In this document: piece by piece, positions 59,040-64,000 of the stretch
How the letters are laid out: each line of letters starts with the position of its first letter
Numbering within the stretch: position 1 is the first letter of the stretch
From: Microbacteriaceae bacterium
GTDB taxonomy: Bacteria; Actinomycetota; Actinomycetes; Actinomycetales; Microbacteriaceae
NCBI GenBank assembly: GCA_004297935.1
Contig: SCRE01000023.1
Location: 248,001-312,000, forward strand
Reading direction: 5' to 3'
DNA: 64,000 nt
Position numbers and translations under genes: made by a program
Notes under the pieces: model-generated
What the model saw: only the letters and a program-made list of their open reading frames with translations
What the model was told of the DNA's origin: nothing
Database searches by the model: none

Positions 59040-61844
59040 ATGCTCGCAGTTCTGATTTCCGGGGTCGTAACGGGGGCGCTCTACGCCATCACGTCGATCG
59101 CGTTCGTAATCATCTACAAGTCCTCCCGGATCGCGAACTTTGCTCTCGGTGGCGCGTCAACGCTGTCGGTCTATGTCGCCTATCAAGCCACGAATGCGCA
59201 TGTTCCGTGGATATGGTTGCTCGTCATCGCGGTGGTCGCCGGAGCGGTCGGCGGCATGATTACAGACGGCATCGTCCTTTTGCTCGGCAAGGCCGATCTC
59301 CAGGCATACGTCGTCGCCACCTTCGCAGTTTTCCTTGTCACGCAGGGACTCATCCTGACGTTTTGGAGTCCTGACAACAAGCCATTCCCAGCACTCTGGG
59401 ACGTCAGTCAGGGCTGGAAGATCGCCGGGGTACTCATCAGCTATCAGAGCATGCTGATCGTGGCCATCGCGCTCGTGGTGACCTTCGGGCTCCACCTGAT
59501 CGTCCAGCGTACTCGGTTCGGGCTTGCGGTCCGTATGGCGAGTTCGGGGCCTATGACCGCCCAGCTGCTCGGGCTCAGAGTCACACAGGTTCGCTTCTGG
59601 ACATGGGTCATCGGCGGCGCACTCGGCGCCATTGCCTGCATCTTCATCAGCCCGACACTGTCGCTTTCCCCATCCGGCTTCACCTCATTCATGATGGTCG
59701 CGCTCGTTGCGCTCATCCTTGGCGGCTTCACGAATCTCCGCGGCGCGGCCCTCGGCGGCTTACTCCTCGGCATCGTCCTCAACGTCCTCGGCTACTGGTT
59801 GACCCCGACACTGACCGAAACCTATCTGTTCGTCATCGTCGCCATCCTGCTGTTCTTCAAGCCCGATGGGCTTCTCGGCTCACGCGACGGGCGAGTTCCA
59901 GAGCCGACGCTGCCTTCGATGCGTTTCCATTGGTTGCGTCGAACGTCTCATCATGGCGATCAGCATTCGCCTGCGAGCCGCACTATCGCACCACCAGCTC
60001 CGACCCGATTTCGAGACCTGTCAAAGTCGGTGATGAGCACGCGCGTCGTGCTCATGGTGCTCGGCGCCGCGCTCCTCGTAACGCTTCCGCTCATCGCGCC
60101 AGACAACTTCAAGGTGCTCCTTCCCGGGCTCACCGCAACTTACCTTGCGGTACTCGGCATGAACGTCATCGTGGGATACAGCGGCCAGTTGTCAGTGGGG
60201 CAGAGCGCATTCATGGCGGTAGGCGCCTACGCCGGGGGCGTCGTATTCACACACGTAATCGGGCTCCCAGCCCTGCTTATGCTCCCACTCGGACTCGTCG
60301 GCGGACTCATCTTCGGGCTCATCGTCGGCCTGCCTGCAGTGCGGCTCGGCCCCCTGTTCTTGACTCTGCTGACCCTTGTGCTAGCCTTCGCGGTCCCGGA
60401 ACTCATCACGTTCTTTGCGCCTGTCACCGGCGGCACCCAAGGCCTGCTTCTTGCAGTGCCGAACTTTCTCTTCGATCAATCGAACCAGTACTGGATAGGC
60501 GCGGCAATCGCGGTTGTATGCACGGTGATCGTGTATTTCCTCCGCCACGCCACCATAGGCCGGCGTTGGATCGCGGTCCGTGACTCACCCTCCGGCGCAC
60601 GCTCCGTCGGCATCAACCCTGCAACAGCCAAACTCGGAGCCTTCGTGGTGGCGTCTGGTCTTACGGGTCTGGCTGGCGCGATGAGTTCGACTTTCACCGG
60701 ATTCGTGACTCCAACGGACTACTCGCCCTTGCTTTCGATCACGTTGCTGGTCGCGGTGGTTGTTGGCGGTATCGGGCGTATCAGCGGTTCCGTCGTGGGT
60801 GCAATCCTGCTCAGTCTCGTGACCGCGTACGCTCCCGTGTTCAAGGTTCCGCCGGATCTCGTCCTCGGCGTTGTACTGATCGTCGTGCTCATCGCCTCGC
60901 CGGCTGGCCTTGCTGATCTGATCGCTCGTCTGCTCCGGCTCGTAGAACGCTTGATTGCCAACATCGGGCGCAGGGCTGGAATCCGAGATGTAACGGTCGG
61001 CGGGGACGAGACGCGCGGCGTGCGAGTCCTCAACCCGACGCGCGCCTCTGCGACAACGCGGCTCGCGTCGGCTAGCCCTGCAGCGTCGCCGCCATCCCCG
61101 GCGCCGACCTCAGCTCCCGTGACGGACGAACTTCGGGAGCCCGCGCTTCTACGCCTCAGCGGGCTGACGGCCGGCTATGCCGAAGCCAAAGTGCTCAACA
61201 ATGTCACGTTGGCAATCCCAGAGGGTTCAACAACTGCGCTGGTAGGGAGCAACGGCGCTGGCAAGACGACGATCCTTCGAGTCATCTCCGGCCTCATTCG
61301 TCCCGCGGACGGGTCATTGGAATTCGACGGCAAGGACATCTCACAGACCAGTCCGGATGCTCTGGCGCGATCGGGGATCGCCCACGTCCCAGAAGGGCGC
61401 GGAATATTCCCAGACCTTACCGTGAGAGAAAACCTGCAGTCGGCCGCGTTCACCGCGCCAGGTCACGACATCAACATGGATGACGCGTTCGCAACCTTTC
61501 CAGCGCTCCAGGGGTTGCTCGGAAGGATGGCTGGGTCGCTGTCCGGTGGGGAGCAGCAGATGCTCGCCGTCGGCCGGGCGCTGTTGACGAAGCCTCGCCT
61601 GCTGCTGCTCGACGAGCCGACCCTGGGCCTTTCGCCACTCATCTCGAAGAACCTCATGGCGGCGCTCGGCGCGCTGAAAGGAACCGGCCTGTCGGTGCTG
61701 ATCGTGGAGCAGAACGCGCGGGCGGCACTCGCTTACGCCGACCGCGCGTACGTCATGTCGGCTGGCGAGGTCGTCACCCAAGGAGCGAGCGAGGATCTCC
61801 TCCAGGGCGAGATTCTGACCAACTATCTCGGAGTGAAGGCGTGA
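59040..61844 (+). CDS. Fused LivH-LivM-LivF protein (permease-permease-ATPase)
   Basis: 934 residues joining three normally separate proteins. Residues about 1-290 are LivH: MLAVLISGVVTGALYAITSI, LILGGFTNLRGAALGGLLLG. About 325-640 are LivM: LAVLGMNVIVGYSGQLSVGQ, GRRWIAVRDSPSGARSVGIN. About 700-934 are the LivF ATPase: Walker A GSNGAGKTT, signature LSGGEQQM, Walker B LLLLDEPTLGL. Pro/Ser/Thr-rich linkers (residues 290-320 and 655-700) connect them. All motifs look intact. Only LivG is separate. It starts 90 bases after livK and overlaps livG by 4 bases. Confidence 0.93.
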   Translation: MLAVLISGVVTGALYAITSIAFVIIYKSSRIANFALGGASTLSVYVAYQATNAHVPWIWLLVIAVVAGAVGGMITDGIVLLLGKADLQAYVVATFAVFLVTQGLILTFWSPDNKPFPALWDVSQGWKIAGVLISYQSMLIVAIALVVTFGLHLIVQRTRFGLAVRMASSGPMTAQLLGLRVTQVRFWTWVIGGALGAIACIFISPTLSLSPSGFTSFMMVALVALILGGFTNLRGAALGGLLLGIVLNVLGYWLTPTLTETYLFVIVAILLFFKPDGLLGSRDGRVPEPTLPSMRFHWLRRTSHHGDQHSPASRTIAPPAPTRFRDLSKSVMSTRVVLMVLGAALLVTLPLIAPDNFKVLLPGLTATYLAVLGMNVIVGYSGQLSVGQSAFMAVGAYAGGVVFTHVIGLPALLMLPLGLVGGLIFGLIVGLPAVRLGPLFLTLLTLVLAFAVPELITFFAPVTGGTQGLLLAVPNFLFDQSNQYWIGAAIAVVCTVIVYFLRHATIGRRWIAVRDSPSGARSVGINPATAKLGAFVVASGLTGLAGAMSSTFTGFVTPTDYSPLLSITLLVAVVVGGIGRISGSVVGAILLSLVTAYAPVFKVPPDLVLGVVLIVVLIASPAGLADLIARLLRLVERLIANIGRRAGIRDVTVGGDETRGVRVLNPTRASATTRLASASPAASPPSPAPTSAPVTDELREPALLRLSGLTAGYAEAKVLNNVTLAIPEGSTTALVGSNGAGKTTILRVISGLIRPADGSLEFDGKDISQTSPDALARSGIAHVPEGRGIFPDLTVRENLQSAAFTAPGHDINMDDAFATFPALQGLLGRMAGSLSGGEQQMLAVGRALLTKPRLLLLDEPTLGLSPLISKNLMAALGALKGTGLSVLIVEQNARAALAYADRAYVMSAGEVVTQGASEDLLQGEILTNYLGVKA

Positions 61845-62593
61845 ATACGATGATCGTTGAAAGCGAGCTGGCACTGACCACGCCTCTGGTGCTCGAAGTG
61901 TCTGGGCTGCGCGTGCAGTTCGGCGGCAACATCGCCGTCGACTCGTTCGACCTCAAGATCAGCCCGAAGGAACGAGTTGGGCTCATCGGACCCAACGGTG
62001 CAGGGAAGAGTACTTGCGTCAACGCGATCACAGGCTACATCAAGAGCGACGGCAAGATCGTCCTGGGCGGGATCGACATCGGCTCGCTATCCGCGACGAA
62101 GCGCGCGCGCAATGGCCTCGTTCGGAGCTGGCAGAATCTTGAGCTCTTCGCGACCATGACTGTTGAGGAGAACATCCACTTCGGCGCCGAGCTCGCGAGC
62201 AAGTCGCGGCACGCGCAGGCAGATGTGACGCGCCGCGTACTCGATCTGCTGGGTCTCCAGTATTTGAGGCATCGCACAGTGGGCGACCTCGCCTACGGTA
62301 GCAGGAAGGTCGTCGAACTCGGACGCGCTCTCGCGGCTTCGCCGCGGGTCCTCCTACTCGACGAGCCGATGGCCGGGCTCGACACGAATGAGAAGGGCAC
62401 ATTCATCGACGTACTCAAGGAGGTGTTCGACCAGACGGATGCTGCGGTGCTGCTGATAGAGCATGACATGTTCGCAGTCGAAGCGCTCACCGAGCGTGTC
62501 CAGGTACTCGACGCGGGCAAGCTCATCGCGTCCGGTCCATTCCAGGAGGTGGCGAAACAGCAGATTGTGATTGACGCCTACCTCGGCGCCTAG
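61841..62593 (+). CDS. Branched-chain amino acid-type ABC transporter ATP-binding protein (LivG-like)
   Basis: 250-residue ABC ATPase: Walker A GPNGAGKST, Q-loop FATMTVEENIHFGAE region, a variant signature LAYGSRKVVELGRAL (LivG type), Walker B VLLLDEPMAGLD and H-loop IEHDM. GTG start overlapping the fusion gene stop (GTGA). It completes the importer: LivK, LivHMF, LivG. Confidence 0.94.
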   Translation: MNTMIVESELALTTPLVLEVSGLRVQFGGNIAVDSFDLKISPKERVGLIGPNGAGKSTCVNAITGYIKSDGKIVLGGIDIGSLSATKRARNGLVRSWQNLELFATMTVEENIHFGAELASKSRHAQADVTRRVLDLLGLQYLRHRTVGDLAYGSRKVVELGRALAASPRVLLLDEPMAGLDTNEKGTFIDVLKEVFDQTDAAVLLIEHDMFAVEALTERVQVLDAGKLIASGPFQEVAKQQIVIDAYLGA

Positions 62594-62615
62594 CCGCAGC
62601 CGGAATGGGTTCAGT

Positions 62616-63038
62616 TCACCGAGCTATCAGGGCCTCGGCATATGCGTCAAGGACATCGACGGCATCATTGCGCGTTGCCACGATACGGAGTAAAACGCGC
62701 CCGGAGCCTGATGACCAGACAGCTTCGACCACTGTAGCCACCGCTGTGAGCCGGTCCCCGGGCAAGACAGGCGCTAGGAACCGACCGCCGAACCGACGCA
62801 GGGCGGAGTGACCGACGAGCTGCGTAACAAAGGTAGCGGTCAGACCCATGGTGAGCATGCCGTGAGCGATCACGCTTGGGTATCTGGCACCGGTGGCGAA
62901 CGCCTCGTCGGTGTGCACGAGGTTGTAGTCGCCCGAGGCGCCGGCGTACTGAGCTATGTGCATCCGTGTAATCGGGTTGGCTAGACACGTCGGGTACGTG
63001 GTCCCCACCGACGGCTTCTCACCCCAGATTGAACTCAT
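62616..63038 (-). CDS. MaoC/hotdog dehydratase
   Basis: 140-residue MaoC-like hotdog: ITRMHIAQYAGASGDYNLVH contains the catalytic D-Y-N-x-x-H segment, followed by TDEAFATGARYPSVIAHGML and RFGGRFLAPVLPGDRLTA. With the preceding FAS1-type protein it forms a two-subunit hydratase of the HTD2/Meh kind. Start overlaps the upstream stop by one base (TGATG). Confidence 0.88.
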   Translation of the reverse strand: MSSIWGEKPSVGTTYPTCLANPITRMHIAQYAGASGDYNLVHTDEAFATGARYPSVIAHGMLTMGLTATFVTQLVGHSALRRFGGRFLAPVLPGDRLTAVATVVEAVWSSGSGRVLLRIVATRNDAVDVLDAYAEALIAR

Positions 63039-63475
63039 CAGTCCGCCGGTCCGAGTTTGTGGACGCTCACCTTGCGCGCGCGAACGACGATCTCGCCATC
63101 ACTGCCCCGATATTCGGTGAGCGTCTCAATGAACTCGAGCCGACCTGAGCGCCCGTCCTTGAACCATGTCGATCCTGGCGTCGACTCGACGCTGATCCGG
63201 TCGCCAACCTTGAACTGACGAAAATACTCGAAGTGCTGCTCAGCGTGGAGCATGTCGCTGCCCCCGCCGAACCCAGCAGACTCCGGGTCCTGATCGAAGG
63301 GGATGATCCGGGCGGGATCGTAGTGCTCCGAGCTCTGCACGAACGTCGGTGAGGTCACCAACGGCGCTCCGGCAGCTGCGGCGAGGGTCTGCGATTCGAA
63401 GACGGCTTCATCATCGCCGACGGCGCGCGAGAAGGAGTAGATTCGACCGGGCTCGACAGGAAACTCGTAGCCCAT
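63038..63475 (-). CDS. FAS1-like dehydratase domain protein
   Basis: 145-residue MaoC-N/FAS1-type hotdog: YEFPVEPGRIYSFSRAVGDD at the N-terminus, ASSEHYDPARI-type middle (LVTSPTFVQSSEHYDPARII), FRQFKVGDRISVESTPGSTW. Such proteins supply the non-catalytic or substrate half of two-subunit (R)-hydratases, as in HTD2-like mesaconyl-C4-CoA/itaconyl-CoA hydratases. Coupled to the MaoC gene. Confidence 0.87.
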   Translation of the reverse strand: MGYEFPVEPGRIYSFSRAVGDDEAVFESQTLAAAAGAPLVTSPTFVQSSEHYDPARIIPFDQDPESAGFGGGSDMLHAEQHFEYFRQFKVGDRISVESTPGSTWFKDGRSGRLEFIETLTEYRGSDGEIVVRARKVSVHKLGPAD

Positions 63476-63478
63476 GGT

Positions 63479-64000
63479 CTACCACCCGCCGTAAGATAGC
63501 CCGCCATTGACGCTGATGGTCTGGCCTGTGATCTGCGCGGCGCCATGGGACGCAAGGAAGACAACCGCCTCCGACACATCCGAGGCGGTCGGTGCTCCCC
63601 CGAATGGGAACTTGGCGACGGCCTTCGAGAACAGCACGTTCTGGAAGCCTTCGTTGCCGAAGATCGTATCCCAAGACCGGGTGCCGGCGGTTAGCGTCAT
63701 CGAGACGGCGTTCACCCTGATCCGATCGCGAGACAACTCCTTCGCCAGCGTCTTCGTCACCTGGATGATGCCCGCTGCGTAGGCACCGACGACCGTCTCC
63801 CCCGTGGTCGCGTGCCGGCCGGCGTCGGTGGTCAGCAGCACAATATTGGCGTCTTCACGCCCCTTGAGGTAAGGAATCGCGGCATGGATCGGGAACAACC
63901 GGGCCTGATACTTCGCGACAAGGCCTTCGAGAACCTCATCCGGCGTCATCTCGGCAAAGAGCTTGGGGCGCGATGTGCTCGAAGCGCCTGCACTAACGAC
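63479..64000 (-). CDS. SDR family protein (5' end outside window), atypical active site
   Basis: C-terminal part of an SDR; the frame is open to the window edge (VVSAGASSTSRPKLFAEMTP upstream). The usual catalytic lysine of YxxxK is not present: the segment reads VGAYAAGIIQVTKTLAKE, and the SSxxG position has LLTTDAG. C-terminal ITGQTISVNGGLSYGG is normal. So cofactor binding may be kept while the classical proton relay is altered. First of a coupled trio with the two hydratase halves. Confidence 0.85.
   Translation of the reverse strand, partial: VVSAGASSTSRPKLFAEMTPDEVLEGLVAKYQARLFPIHAAIPYLKGREDANIVLLTTDAGRHATTGETVVGAYAAGIIQVTKTLAKELSRDRIRVNAVSMTLTAGTRSWDTIFGNEGFQNVLFSKAVAKFPFGGAPTASDVSEAVVFLASHGAAQITGQTISVNGGLSYGGW

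Overview
This 64 kb window is a high-GC actinobacterial chromosome segment. Gene order around galU, the folate cyclo-ligase, FmdB and mscL, together with the family-specific small proteins, suggests Microbacteriaceae (inference from recognised families; no search was possible). It divides into an ordinary chromosomal half (1 to about 29 kb), a short decayed defence-type patch (about 29.3-33.2 kb), and a large catabolic island (about 33.2 kb to the end).

Region 1 (1-29 kb): a nitrate/sulfonate/taurine-type ABC importer (permease cut by the window edge, plus its lipoprotein), a DUF1326/DUF2182 pair, tRNA-Ala(CGC), an orphan dhaK, galU and neighbours, mscL, a very large SF1-helicase-like protein with degenerate Walker motifs, a heterodimeric ABC exporter, two MarR regulators each facing a divergent target gene, a two-component system whose kinase has lost its phospho-acceptor domain, a thioester-domain surface protein with a sortase-like tail, and several pseudogenes (a GH5-like glycosidase, a beta-helix fragment).

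Region 2 (29.3-33.2 kb): a GIY-YIG nuclease, a DNA-methyltransferase tail fragment, an MNT/HEPN toxin-antitoxin pair whose HEPN toxin is frameshifted before its RNase motif, and the 3' end of a DUF6119/TIGR04141 gene with an internal stop. This looks like a decaying defence or mobile patch.

Region 3 (33.2-64 kb): a dense CoA-thioester catabolic island. It has an acyl-CoA synthetase, acyl-CoA dehydrogenase, thiolase, several SDRs, an alpha-methylacyl-CoA racemase, two MmgE/PrpD proteins, an amidase, an MBL hydrolase, a thioesterase, an MFS carrier and a branched-chain-amino-acid-type ABC importer (LivK, a rare LivH-LivM-LivF triple fusion, LivG). At its centre are four gene types of the second half of the 3-hydroxypropionate bi-cycle: mesaconyl-CoA C1-C4 transferase (Mct), mesaconyl-C1-CoA hydratase (Mch), two CitE/Mcl-type lyases, and MaoC/FAS1-dehydratase-type hydratases that could act as Meh. 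Together they could convert glyoxylate plus propionyl-CoA to acetyl-CoA plus pyruvate, or degrade mesaconate or citramalate. A methyl-branched substrate releasing propionyl-CoA would fit the racemase (inference).

Nearly every transcription unit in the island starts next to a similar AT-rich near-palindrome (core TATATTATGYA), suggesting one regulator, not encoded in the window. The livK leader is duplicated as two copies of about 126 bp. Each carries a hairpin that overlaps the Shine-Dalgarno region, and the two stems differ by a compensatory base-pair change.
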